64,000 nt of DNA from an uncultured Paracoccaceae bacterium (GTDB taxonomy: Bacteria > Pseudomonadota > Alphaproteobacteria > Rhodobacterales > Rhodobacteraceae): assembly GCA_947498985.1 (NCBI GenBank), contig CANMMF010000013.1, positions 1 to 64,000 on the forward strand, given 5' to 3'. Under the pieces are notes generated by a model. The model had not been told where the DNA came from. It made no database searches and saw only the letters and a list, made by a program, of their open reading frames with translations. Numbering within the stretch: the stretch's first letter is position 1; every line of letters starts with the position of its first letter. Both the position numbers and the translations under genes were made by a program. This document shows positions 1 to 8,228 of the stretch, piece by piece.

Positions 1-27
1 AGGCTTTGCTCCCCTCAGCGCAAAAGT

Positions 28-67
28 GGGACATTTCTACTTTGCGGAGGAAGGGACATTTCTACTT
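28..67. repeat. 15-bp direct repeat pair, possible IS21-family end
   Basis: The 15-mer GGGACATTTCTACTT occurs at 28-42 and again at 53-67, a 25-bp period. Closely spaced repeats of this kind, containing GGGACATTTCTA, are typical of the multiple transposase-binding repeats at the ends of IS21-family elements. No transposase is visible, because the element would lie outside the left edge. A looser pair, GGTTGCAACAA and GGTTGCGACAA, follows at about 68-118. The IS assignment is inferred from memory of the motif and was not searched. Confidence 0.4.
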
Positions 68-215
68 GGTTGCAACAACGGGTGTATGCGGGGCACTTTC
101 TAGAACGGGTTGCGACAAAGTCCCTGTCTTGCCGAACAGCGAGGTGAACGGACATGGCCCGCAATCACCGCAACTCCCACGACATGCGCCAACTGCCGTG
201 CGCCACAGCTTGCGC

Positions 216-1556
216 TTACTCTCTCATCCGTGTCGCCTGCGCGCTGCGCATTGCAAGGATGTCGCCTTGACCGTCCAGGTCCACATCGTCGAGCGACACG
301 ATCTGGTCGCGCGCGATGGGGCGTTTCAGGCGCACGTTATGGGCCAGGCCGATGGGCAACGCGTTCAGCGCGACCGAGCGCACCGCCGGGATCGCCTTGG
401 CCCAGACCGTGTAGCCGCCCTCGCCGTCCAGCATGTCTCCGGCAGAGAAATCGGCCTTGGCTGTGGCCACCGCATCGGCGCGGTATGCAGTCGACACACC
501 GGTCGCTTCGCCGCGCAGAACCGCGTTGAGCACCGAGACGCTGGTTTCCAGCCCGATGAGGTGAAACGGCCGCCACATCGAGCCGTACCAGCCGCTGTCA
601 TCGGTCATCAGCCCGTATTGCCGGAAGCAGTCGCGCGTATAGGCATCGGGCGCGCGGAAGGTCACAAACATGCCGTACTGGATGTTGTTCAGCACCACGC
701 GGCCATCGGGTTCCCGGCTGGCGGCGATATCGACGATCCCGGCGCGCTCGAGCCGTCCGCCATCGGCGCGCGGCTTGAACACCTGCGCGAGATCCTGCAG
801 CCCGGCGGGCGGAAAGCCCAGCCCATCCTCGGGACAATCGAGCCCGGTGGCATTGGCCACAGCCGCCATTTCGATGGCCGCCTTGGTGCCGTCCGTGAAG
901 GAGTTGTACATCTTCGGGTTGAAGTCCCCGGCGGCGACCTCTGCCTCGCTCCAGCCGAAATAGCCCCAGACCGTGTCGGGTGTGGAATAGCGGTATCCGG
1001 GCGCGAAATTCATGCCTTTGCCTGCGGCCACCAGCTCGAACCCAGACGCATGCACCCAATCCACCAGCTCGCAGATCGCGGCGGGCTGATCGCCATAGGC
1101 CATGGAATAGACAACACCCTTTTCATGCGCCTTTTCAGCAATATACGGTCCACACATCACGTCGGCCTCGACATTGACCATGACCACATGTTTGCCCGCT
1201 TCGATGGCCGCCAGCGCGTGATGCACCCCGGCAACCGGGTGGCCCGTCGCCTCGATGATGCAGTCGATCTCGGCGCAGTCAAAAAGCGCATCTGCCGCCT
1301 CGGTCAGGCAGGTGCTGCCGTCGCGCACCGCCTGCCCCATCGTCGTGGCGCCATAGCGCGCCTCCTCCCAATGCACACGTCCCAGGCTGTCCCGCGCACG
1401 TGTTAGATCGAGATCGGCGATGCCCACCACATGATAGCCGGCGATATGTCTGGCCTGCGCCAGGATCATCGAGCCGAACTTGCCCGCGCCGATCAGCCCG
1501 ACCCGCACCGGCTTGCCGTCCTGCACCCGCCTGGCCAGCATGGATTTGAGGTTCAT
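216..1556 (-). CDS. Homoserine dehydrogenase-like NAD(P)-dependent oxidoreductase with C-terminal SAF domain
   Basis: The 446-residue protein has an N-terminal Rossmann fold with GAGKFG at residues 23-28, a middle domain, and a C-terminal SAF (AFP-like) domain from about residue 375. This architecture is that of the homoserine dehydrogenase-like/SAF family. That family includes DRL (DXR-II), shown in Brucella to replace classical Dxr by reducing and rearranging 1-deoxyxylulose 5-phosphate. Here a complete classical dxr lies at 56-57 kb, so an MEP-pathway role is unlikely to be needed. The divergent neighbour is a split transketolase, which suggests a catabolic dehydrogenase or reductoisomerase acting on a sugar acid or branched sugar. 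The substrate cannot be read from the sequence. Confidence 0.8.
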   Translation of the reverse strand: MNLKSMLARRVQDGKPVRVGLIGAGKFGSMILAQARHIAGYHVVGIADLDLTRARDSLGRVHWEEARYGATTMGQAVRDGSTCLTEAADALFDCAEIDCIIEATGHPVAGVHHALAAIEAGKHVVMVNVEADVMCGPYIAEKAHEKGVVYSMAYGDQPAAICELVDWVHASGFELVAAGKGMNFAPGYRYSTPDTVWGYFGWSEAEVAAGDFNPKMYNSFTDGTKAAIEMAAVANATGLDCPEDGLGFPPAGLQDLAQVFKPRADGGRLERAGIVDIAASREPDGRVVLNNIQYGMFVTFRAPDAYTRDCFRQYGLMTDDSGWYGSMWRPFHLIGLETSVSVLNAVLRGEATGVSTAYRADAVATAKADFSAGDMLDGEGGYTVWAKAIPAVRSVALNALPIGLAHNVRLKRPIARDQIVSLDDVDLDGQGDILAMRSAQATRMRE

Positions 1557-1692
1557 CGCGCTCTCCCCGGCGGTCTCGTTTCCGGCAGCCTAGGCCGGGG
1601 GCACGGCAATGCGCCAGCATTTCCGACTTGATCCATGGCGCTTTTGGCGTCGATAAACGGGGCCATCGGGGCGCGCTTGGGAGGAGACCGGG

Positions 1693-2544
1693 GTGGATCT
1701 GCAAACCGGGGCCAGCGGCTCCAACGTTTCCCTGGCGCGGCGCGCCTGGGCCATTCGCCGCAACGCGCTGCGCATGGGCGAAGTGCAGGGTCAGGGCTAT
1801 ATCGGGCAGGCGCTGGGGGTGGCCGACGTGCTGGCGGTGACCCATTTCCACGCCCTCTCCTACCGCGCGCAGGAACCGGGCTGGGAGGGGCGTGACCGGT
1901 TCTACCTCTCCATCGGCCATTACGCGATCGCGCTTTATGCGGCGCTGATCGAGGCCGGTGTGCTGCCCGAGGACGAGATCGCGACTTACGGTATGGATGA
2001 CAGCCGCCTGCCGATGTCGGGCATGGCGGCCTACACGCCCGGCATGGAGATCACCGGCGGCTCGCTGGGCCATGGCCTGGGCATCGCGGTGGGCGCGGCG
2101 CTGGGGCTCAAGCGCAAGGCCAACCCGGCCTTTGTCTACAACATGCTGAGCGATGGCGAGTTGGGCGAAGGCGCCACCTGGGAGGCGGTGATGTCCGCCG
2201 CGCAATGGCAGCTGGACAACCTCATCGCGGTGGTGGATTTCAACAACCAGCAGGCCGACGGTCCGACGCTCGATGCGCTGGCCACCGGCGACGAGGCGCC
2301 GAAATGGCGGGCGTTCGGCTGGCACGCGCAGGAGGTCGACGGCAACGATCTGGGCGCGCTGGTCGCGGCCTTTGACGCCGCGCGCGCCCTGCCCGATCCA
2401 TGCCCTCGGGTGATCCTGTGCAAGACGAAGATGTGCAAGGGCATCCCGTTTCTGGAAGAGCGCGAGATCACCCATTTCATCCGCGTGGAGGCCGATGAAT
2501 GGGCCCTTGCGCTGGAGATCCTCGACGCGGAGCGGCCGCAATGA
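1693..2544 (+). CDS. Transketolase, N-terminal (thiamine-diphosphate-binding) subunit
   Basis: This 283-residue protein corresponds to the N-terminal half of transketolase. The thiamine diphosphate/metal motif is present as SDGE near residues 153-156, followed about 28 residues later by NN at 184-185. The upstream GGSLGHGLG segment is also typical. The start is a GTG at 1693 preceded by GGGAGGAG about seven bases upstream. The stop overlaps the start of the next gene (ATGA), so the two halves should be made in equal amounts. Split transketolases are common in sugar catabolic clusters; apulose-4-phosphate transketolase (AptA/AptB) is one example. The substrate here is unknown. Confidence 0.9.
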   Translation: MDLQTGASGSNVSLARRAWAIRRNALRMGEVQGQGYIGQALGVADVLAVTHFHALSYRAQEPGWEGRDRFYLSIGHYAIALYAALIEAGVLPEDEIATYGMDDSRLPMSGMAAYTPGMEITGGSLGHGLGIAVGAALGLKRKANPAFVYNMLSDGELGEGATWEAVMSAAQWQLDNLIAVVDFNNQQADGPTLDALATGDEAPKWRAFGWHAQEVDGNDLGALVAAFDAARALPDPCPRVILCKTKMCKGIPFLEEREITHFIRVEADEWALALEILDAERPQ

Positions 2545-3584
2545 GCGACGCCGCCCCCGGCCCCAACTCGCGCCGCAAGTCGAAATTTACACCCCGTCAG
2601 GCGGCCACTGGTGGCGCCCGCACCTCCGCCATGATCGCCTCTCTGGATGCCGAGGGCCGTCAGACCGTGGCCGCGCCTTTCGGGCAGGCGCTCTGCGATC
2701 TCGCGGCCACGCGCGACGACATCGTGGGGCTCACGGCGGATCTGTCGAAATATACGGATCTGCACGTCTTTGCAAAGGCTTACCCGGAAAGGTTCTACCA
2801 GATGGGCATGGCCGAGCAGGTGATGATCTCCGCCGCGGCCGGGCTCGCGCGCGAGGGCTTTACACCGTTTGCCACGACCTATGCGGTCTTCGCCTCGCGC
2901 CGCGCCTATGACTTCATCTTCATGGCGATTGCCGAGGAAAACCTGCCGGTGCGCATCGTCTGCGCCCTGCCCGGCCTGACCACCGGCTACGGGCCCAGCC
3001 ATCAGGCGACCGAGGATCTCGCGATCTTCCGCGGCATGCCCAATCTCACCATCGTCGATCCGTGCTGCGCCACCGACATCACCCAGGCGACCCGGGCCAT
3101 CGCCGATCATCCCGGCCCGGTCTACATGCGGCTGCTGCGCGGACAGGTGCCCGATGTGCTGAGCGAGTATGGCTACCGGTTCCGGCTGGACCGCGCGCAG
3201 ATGATCCGCGACGGCGCGGATGTTCTCTTCATCTCCACCGGTTTCATGACCATGCGCACGCTGGATGCCGCAACGGCGCTCGAAGCCGACGGCATCGACT
3301 GCGCCGTGCTGCATGTGCCGGTGATCAAACCGCTCGACATCCAGACGATCCGCGCCGAGGCCGCGCGCGCGGGCCGCCTTGTGGTCACCGCCGAGAACCA
3401 TTCGATCACCGGCGGTCTGGGTGAAGCGGTGGCGGCTGACCTGCTGCGCGCCGGGCTGCACCCGGCGTTCCGCTCCATCGCCCTGCCGGACGAGTTCCTC
3501 GACGCAGGCGCGCTGCCCACGCTGCACGACCAATACGGCCTCTCGGTCGCGTCGATCACGGCGCGGGTCAGATCCTGGCTCTGA
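2541..3584 (+). CDS. Transketolase, C-terminal subunit
   Basis: The 347-residue product carries the pyrimidine-binding domain, with the MAEQ segment whose catalytic glutamate is near residue 92, followed by the C-terminal transketolase domain. It completes the enzyme started by the upstream gene, moving a two-carbon ketol unit between sugar phosphates or sugar acids. The start at 2541 is chosen because it overlaps the previous stop by four bases, although the frame is open further upstream. The SDR gene follows after 44 bases, so the three genes probably form one operon. The first 30 residues are basic and low in complexity, before homology begins. Confidence 0.9.
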   Translation: MSDAAPGPNSRRKSKFTPRQAATGGARTSAMIASLDAEGRQTVAAPFGQALCDLAATRDDIVGLTADLSKYTDLHVFAKAYPERFYQMGMAEQVMISAAAGLAREGFTPFATTYAVFASRRAYDFIFMAIAEENLPVRIVCALPGLTTGYGPSHQATEDLAIFRGMPNLTIVDPCCATDITQATRAIADHPGPVYMRLLRGQVPDVLSEYGYRFRLDRAQMIRDGADVLFISTGFMTMRTLDAATALEADGIDCAVLHVPVIKPLDIQTIRAEAARAGRLVVTAENHSITGGLGEAVAADLLRAGLHPAFRSIALPDEFLDAGALPTLHDQYGLSVASITARVRSWL

Positions 3585-3628
3585 GAGGCCGCGCGCCGCG
3601 TCCCCGCTTCACATAAAGGACCCCACCC

Positions 3629-4381
3629 ATGGCTTTGCTCACCGACAAGACCGCGATCATCACCGGTGCCGCCAGCGCCAACGGCCTCGGCAAGGCCACG
3701 GCGCGGCTGTTTGCCGAGCACGGCGCCCGCGTCGCGATCCTCGATCTGGACCAGGGCGCCGCCGAAGCCGCCGCCAGCGATCTGGGTGCGGGCCATCTGG
3801 GCCTTGCCTGCGACGTGACCAAGGTGCCGGATTGCCATTCCGCCGCCAAATCCGTGCTGGAGGCGTTTGGCCAGATCGATATCGTGGTGAACAATGCAGG
3901 CATCACGCAGCCGCTGAAACTGATGGAGATCGCGCCCGAAAACTACGACGCGGTGCTCGACGTCAACCTGCGCGGCACATTGCTGATGAGCCAGGCGGTC
4001 ATTCCGCATATGCGCGCCCGCAAGTCCGGCGCGTTTGTGAACATGTCCTCGGTCTCCGCGCAGCGCGGCGGCGGGATCTTCGGCGGCCCGCATTATTCGG
4101 CGGCCAAGGCGGGCATCCTGGGGCTGACCAAGGCCATGGCGCGCGAACTGGCCCCGGATGGCATCCGCGTCAACGCGCTCTGCCCGGGCTTCATCGCCAC
4201 CGACATCACCGCGGGCAAGCTCACCGACGAGATGAAGACACAGATCCTCGCGGGCATTCCCATGGGCCGCGCGGGCAAGGCCTCGGATGTGGCGGGCTGC
4301 GCGCTCTTTCTCGCCTCCGAGCTTTCGGCCTATGTGACCGGCTCCGAGGTCGACGTGAACGGCGGCGCGCTCATACACTGA
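3629..4381 (+). CDS. SDR-family NAD(P)-dependent oxidoreductase
   Basis: A classical short-chain dehydrogenase of 250 residues. The nucleotide-binding TGAASANGLG is at residues 12-21, NNAG at 88-91, the catalytic Ser near 140 and Tyr156-x3-Lys160. The acidic residue after the second strand (Asp39) favours NAD over NADP. An AAAGGA ribosome site precedes the ATG. The gene follows the split transketolase in the same direction and probably oxidises an intermediate of the same pathway. SDR sequence alone does not define the substrate. Confidence 0.85.
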   Translation: MALLTDKTAIITGAASANGLGKATARLFAEHGARVAILDLDQGAAEAAASDLGAGHLGLACDVTKVPDCHSAAKSVLEAFGQIDIVVNNAGITQPLKLMEIAPENYDAVLDVNLRGTLLMSQAVIPHMRARKSGAFVNMSSVSAQRGGGIFGGPHYSAAKAGILGLTKAMARELAPDGIRVNALCPGFIATDITAGKLTDEMKTQILAGIPMGRAGKASDVAGCALFLASELSAYVTGSEVDVNGGALIH

Positions 4382-4429
4382 CTATGCCGGACTTCGCGTG
4401 ACCTCGCAGGAGCGCGCGCCGGCCCCTGC

Positions 4430-4480
4430 CTCATCTTGCCCCTGAACGTCCGGGGGTCCCGGGGGGGCTGGCCCCCCGGC
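4430..4480. repeat. Dispersed GC-rich hairpin repeat, copy A
   Basis: A TCATCTTGCC leader is followed by a hairpin, CCGGGGGGG-CTGG-CCCCCCGG, at 4459-4479. It lies between convergent genes (SDR ending at 4381, FAH-family gene ending at 4532). Related copies occur at about 21752, 41185 and 43661. It probably acts as a bidirectional terminator. Confidence 0.6.
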
Positions 4481-4531
4481 GTCCGCGCGCATCGCAAAGC
4501 GCGCCGCGCGCCTGTTCCAACCCGGTCAAGA

Positions 4532-5377
4532 TCACTGCGCCGCCACGGCCTCCTGCCGCTGCGTGCCGAGCCCTTCGACCGTCACTTCCATCACCTCACC
4601 GGGTTTCAGGAACCGCTGCGGTTTCATCCCGAGCCCGACCCCCGACGGGGTGCCCGTGGCGATCACATCGCCGGGCATCAGCTTCATGAACTGGCTCATG
4701 TAGGACACGATCTCGGCCACCGAAAAGATCATGTCGTCGGTGTTGCTGTCCTGAACCACCTCGCCGTTGAGGCTCAGCGTCACCCGCAGGGTCTGCGGGT
4801 CGGGCACCTCGTCGGCGGTCACCAGCCAGGGCCCGGTGGGCCCGAATGTCGGCGCGGATTTGCCCTTGACCCACTGGCCGCCGCGCTCGTTCTGGAAGGC
4901 CCGCTCCGAGACGTCGTTGATCGTGCAATAGCCTGCCACATGCGACAGCGCATCGGCTTGCGAGACGTAAAGCGTCTCGCGCCCGATCACCACGCCCAGC
5001 TCCACCTCCCAGTCGGTCTTCTCGGAGCCGCGCGGGATGATCACCGGATCGTAGGGGCCCGACAGCGCAGAGCTTGCCTTTGAAAACAGGATCGGCTCCT
5101 TTGGCGGTTCCGCGCCGGTCTCCTCGGCATGTTTGGTGTAGTTGAGCCCCACGCAGAAGAAATTCGGCACCCAGGCCAGACAGGCGCCGATGCGCCCCGG
5201 ATCGCCGACCAGATCGAGCGACGCGACATCGAGGCCGCGCAGCGCGTCGAGCGCGTCGATGGAAACACCCGCGCCTGCAAACTCGGCCACATCGGGCGGC
5301 AGCGCGCGCACCCCGCCTTCCGCATCCAGAATGCCCTGTTTCTCCTGGCCAGCCTGCCCGTAGCGCAGCAATTTCAT
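4532..5377 (-). CDS. Fumarylacetoacetate hydrolase (FAH) family protein
   Basis: The 281-residue protein has the FAH-family metal site: Glu124 and Glu126 in DWEVELG, and Asp155 in NDVSER. The C-terminal GDVIATGTPSGVG motif is also present. Relatives cleave or hydrate dicarbonyl sugar acids; 2,4-diketo-3-deoxy-L-fuconate or -rhamnonate hydrolases are the closest catabolic theme. The gene is downstream of the GntR regulator and overlaps its stop by four bases, so regulator and enzyme are co-transcribed from the palindrome-containing region at 6.1 kb. Together with the DHRS6-like SDR at 12 kb it could form the last two steps of a non-phosphorylative deoxy-sugar acid pathway. That link is an inference. 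Confidence 0.85.
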   Translation of the reverse strand: MKLLRYGQAGQEKQGILDAEGGVRALPPDVAEFAGAGVSIDALDALRGLDVASLDLVGDPGRIGACLAWVPNFFCVGLNYTKHAEETGAEPPKEPILFSKASSALSGPYDPVIIPRGSEKTDWEVELGVVIGRETLYVSQADALSHVAGYCTINDVSERAFQNERGGQWVKGKSAPTFGPTGPWLVTADEVPDPQTLRVTLSLNGEVVQDSNTDDMIFSVAEIVSYMSQFMKLMPGDVIATGTPSGVGLGMKPQRFLKPGEVMEVTVEGLGTQRQEAVAAQ

Positions 5378-6063
5378 GTGGTCTCTCCTGTCTTGATATC
5401 GGTCTTTTCGATCTTGGCGGTCTCTTCGGCGATCACGGTGCGGATGTCTTCGGTCATCGATTGCATATGCACACCGATGGCATCGCGCGCGGCCTCCGGA
5501 TCACCGGCTTCGATGGCCTCGACGATGCGAGTGTGCTGGCGGATCACGCGGTCGCGGTTGCGCCGCTGGATTGCCGCGAGATAGCGCGCATGCCAGAGCC
5601 GCTGAAGATAGCTCGTATGGGTTTCCACAAGTGCGGCGTTATGCGAGGCCAGGGCGATGGCGGAGTGAAAGGACATGTCGATCTCGAACATGTCGAGCGG
5701 GTCGGCCTGGTCGAAATTGCGGTCCATCTCGTCGAGAATCGCCCGGATCTGCGCCAGATCCCCTGCCCCGGCCTCGCGGCAGGCAAGCTCTGCCGAAAGC
5801 TTCTCCAGCGCCACCAGAACCGCGACCTGATCGGCCACTTCCTCAAAGGCGGGACGCGCGACAATCGGGCTGCGCGAGGGGCGCAGCAGCACCAGGCCTT
5901 CCTTGGCGAGAATGCGGATCGCTTCGCGCATCGGCGTCCGGCTGACCCCCATTTCGGCGGCGTTGTCGCGTTCCTTGATCGAGGCGCCGGGCGGCAGGAT
6001 GCCCCGCAAGATATCCCGGCGCAGCTGATTGGCAATCTGCTCTGCCAGGATCTTTTCGGGCAT
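5374..6063 (-). CDS. GntR-family transcriptional regulator, FadR/FCD subfamily
   Basis: The 229-residue regulator has an N-terminal winged helix-turn-helix (about residues 10-70, with VSRTPMREAIRILAKEGLV) and a C-terminal FCD domain. The FCD metal ligands are visible as Asp and His in EIDMSFH, and later His residues in RQHTRI and GVHM. The start at 6063 gives the normal family length; an upstream in-frame ATG would add 44 low-complexity residues reaching into the operator. It is divergent from the TRAP operon, with the palindrome TTTGGTATACCAAA about 95 bases upstream of its ATG. It is the most likely binder of all four palindromes in the island. Confidence 0.9.
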   Translation of the reverse strand: MPEKILAEQIANQLRRDILRGILPPGASIKERDNAAEMGVSRTPMREAIRILAKEGLVLLRPSRSPIVARPAFEEVADQVAVLVALEKLSAELACREAGAGDLAQIRAILDEMDRNFDQADPLDMFEIDMSFHSAIALASHNAALVETHTSYLQRLWHARYLAAIQRRNRDRVIRQHTRIVEAIEAGDPEAARDAIGVHMQSMTEDIRTVIAEETAKIEKTDIKTGETT

Positions 6064-6157
6064 GATGCGCTGTCCGTTGCAATGACTTCTGCGGATCCCG
6101 ACGGGGCCGGAAACGCGCCCCGCAGGCTTCGCGAGGCGCCGCCTTCCGGGTCGAAAA

Positions 6158-6171
6158 TTTGGTATACCAAA
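6158..6171. promoter_or_regulatory. Palindromic operator, site 1 (GntR/TRAP divergent promoters)
   Basis: TTTGGTATACCAAA is a perfect 14-bp palindrome between the divergent gntR and TRAP binding-protein genes. The core TGGTATACCA fits a FadR-type TnGT-nn-ACnA half-site pattern. A possible promoter for the TRAP operon (TTGATT at 6177, 17-bp spacer, TAGCGT at 6200) lies just downstream. The binder is inferred. Confidence 0.75.
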
Positions 6172-6297
6172 AATTGTTGATTGTCGAGACGGCATTCGCT
6201 AGCGTCATGGCGGATGGCTCACCATCAACAGCCGCGCACATCAGATGCGCGCTCAGGGAACCGGCGGTCGAGAGAACCGCTTTGGGAGGAGAATTTC

Positions 6298-7311
6298 ATG
6301 AATCTTAAGTCCTTTACCATGCTGGCCGGCGCGGCCACGCTGATGGCCACGACGGCGCTGGCCGATCCGGTCACGCTGCGCATCCAGACGCACTACGCCA
6401 CCGAGCACCCCACCGGCCAGCGTCTGGCCGAGTTCATCGATGATGTCAGCGTGATGTCGGGCGGCGATATCACCATCGAGATGTTCTATTCCTCGTCCGT
6501 CGTGGCGACGGTGGAGACCTTCGACGCGGCGATCAACGGCATCGTGGATTGCGACGCCACCGGCGGCGCCTACCAGACCGGCAAGAACCCCGCCTTCCAG
6601 TTCGTGGGCGACATCATGGGCGGCTATGACACCGCGTGGCAGCAATATAGCTGGCTTTACCATGGCGGCGGCTACGACGCGGCGCAGGAGCTTTATAACG
6701 AGCAGAACATGCAGCTGATCGGCTGGGCGATCTACGGCCAGGAATCGCTGTCCTCGTCCAAGCCCATCGCGGGTTTCGAGGACCTCAAGGGCTGGAAGTT
6801 CCGCTCGCCCCCGGGTCTGGAGACCGAGATCTTCGAAGAGCTGGGCGCCTCGCCCATCGTGATGGACTTCACCGAGATCTTCACCGCGCTGGAAACCGGC
6901 ATCATCGACGGCGCCGACGCGTCGGGCCTGGCCAACAATGTGGGCCTCGGCATCTACGACATCGTCAAGCACGCCACCTATCCCGGCTTCCACTCGATGC
7001 CGTCGGATCATCTGGCCTGTAACCTCGATGTCTGGAACGGGCTGAGCGAACAGCAGCGCCGGATCATCGACACCGCCTGGCAGAAGCTGGCGTTCCAGAT
7101 CGCGCTCTTCAACGAGAAGGCCAACACCGAAGCCGCGGCAGAGCTGCAGGCCCAGGGTGTGACGCTTTACGACTGGTCGCCCGAGGATCGCGCCACCTTC
7201 CGCAAGGCCGCTCAGGCCGCATGGGAAGGCTGGGCCGACAAGAACGAGGAGACCCGCGCGCTTGTCGAAAGCCACAAGGCCTACCTCACGCAGCTTGGTC
7301 TGATCGACTAA
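6298..7311 (+). CDS. dctP: TRAP transporter substrate-binding protein (DctP family)
   Basis: A 337-residue periplasmic binding protein with a Sec signal peptide cleaved after ALA at about residue 22. It has the DctP-family fold signatures, including a DLKGWKFRSP-like segment and an ETGIIDGAD-like segment. The start at 6298 is chosen for the GGGAGGAG site eight bases upstream and because the signal peptide begins there. It delivers an organic acid to the following membrane subunits. The local catabolic genes suggest a sugar acid or hydroxy acid as ligand. The operator upstream suggests control by the GntR protein. Confidence 0.9.
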   Translation: MNLKSFTMLAGAATLMATTALADPVTLRIQTHYATEHPTGQRLAEFIDDVSVMSGGDITIEMFYSSSVVATVETFDAAINGIVDCDATGGAYQTGKNPAFQFVGDIMGGYDTAWQQYSWLYHGGGYDAAQELYNEQNMQLIGWAIYGQESLSSSKPIAGFEDLKGWKFRSPPGLETEIFEELGASPIVMDFTEIFTALETGIIDGADASGLANNVGLGIYDIVKHATYPGFHSMPSDHLACNLDVWNGLSEQQRRIIDTAWQKLAFQIALFNEKANTEAAAELQAQGVTLYDWSPEDRATFRKAAQAAWEGWADKNEETRALVESHKAYLTQLGLID

Positions 7312-7351
7312 ACCCAAGCGCCCGATGCCGGGGCGCAAGTCCCGGTTTTTG

Positions 7352-7384
7352 GGCGGGTCCCTCCCGAAGGGACCCGCCTTTTTT
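7352..7384 (+). terminator. Intra-operon terminator/attenuator between dctP and dctQ
   Basis: A perfect 10-bp GC-rich stem (GGCGGGTCCC at 7352-7361, GGGACCCGCC at 7369-7378) with a 7-base loop is followed by six T. It lies after the binding-protein stop. It should end most transcripts there, giving excess periplasmic protein over the membrane subunits. Confidence 0.85.
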
Positions 7385-7417
7385 GACCGCGACATCTCGT
7401 TGAAAAGGGGAGCAGGC

Positions 7418-8227
7418 ATGACCGAAAACAGCCTGTGGCTGGGCCGCATGCGAGGCCCTGTGAAGATGGTGATGCTCGGCTTCTCCGCCGTGGTTGCGCT
7501 GATCTTCGTCTGGATGCTGGCCGGCAACCTTTTCGCCGAAGACCCTTACGACATGTTCGACATGATCCGGCCCGCGGGCAAGCCGCTGGTGCAGCTGATG
7601 CTCTTTGCCTTTGGCGGGCTGCTGCTCTCGGCCTCGATCTATCTGTCTGATTTCAAAGGCGCCATCGAACCCGAGGCGCATGGCTTTTTCGACATCGTGT
7701 CGCTGGTCTGCTCGCGCCTTGCGATGATCGCCACCGCCGCCATCGTGCTGGTGATGTTCTACGAGGTGGTGTCGCGCTACGTGTTTTCCGCGCCCACGCT
7801 CTGGGCCAACGAGCTCAGCCTCTGGATCGCGGCGTTTGTGTTCCTGTTTGCGGGCCAATACGCCATGCAGCAGCGCAGCCATATCCGGATTTACGTGATC
7901 TACGACATCATGCCGCGCTGGATGCAGAAGACCGCCGATGTGATTTCGGTCGGTCTCATCTGCACCTTCTTCTTCGCGCTGGTTTATGGCGGCTATAACG
8001 ACGCGCTGCGCCGGATGCTGCGGATGGAGACCTTCGGCACCGCCTGGGATCCGCCGATTCCGGGCACCGTGAAACCGGCGATCCTGATCATCATCCTGCT
8101 GGTGACGTTGCAGGCCATCTCGAACCTCATCGCCGACTGGAACAAGGCGCCGGAGCATCACAGCCCCGCCGACGAGATCGACGAAGAGGAAATCGAACAG
8201 ATTCGCCGCACGTTGGAGGACAAATAA
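7418..8227 (+). CDS. dctQ: TRAP transporter small permease (DctQ family), enlarged
   Basis: The 269-residue membrane protein contains the usual four-helix DctQ region (about residues 100-245, with EVVSRYVF and the WANELSLW segment). It also carries an N-terminal extension of about 95 residues with two further hydrophobic helices. Typical DctQ proteins are about 160-200 residues. The C-terminal tail is acidic (EIDEEEIEQ). The start at 7418 has an AAAAGGGGA ribosome site; an upstream in-frame start would read through the terminator hairpin. It pairs with the large permease beginning two bases after its stop codon. Confidence 0.88.
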   Translation: MTENSLWLGRMRGPVKMVMLGFSAVVALIFVWMLAGNLFAEDPYDMFDMIRPAGKPLVQLMLFAFGGLLLSASIYLSDFKGAIEPEAHGFFDIVSLVCSRLAMIATAAIVLVMFYEVVSRYVFSAPTLWANELSLWIAAFVFLFAGQYAMQQRSHIRIYVIYDIMPRWMQKTADVISVGLICTFFFALVYGGYNDALRRMLRMETFGTAWDPPIPGTVKPAILIIILLVTLQAISNLIADWNKAPEHHSPADEIDEEEIEQIRRTLEDK

Positions 8228-8228
8228 G

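Noticed and set aside
6-1406. Long plus-strand open frame opposite the SAF-domain oxidoreductase
   Set aside because: It is antisense to a gene with clear domains, lacks a ribosome site, and its translation is rich in Arg, His and Gly as expected of a GC-rich shadow.
216-1556. Calling the SAF protein a homoserine dehydrogenase or FlgA-type flagellar protein
   Set aside because: It lacks the threonine pathway context and has no signal peptide or flagellar neighbours; these are common mis-annotations of the SAF architecture.
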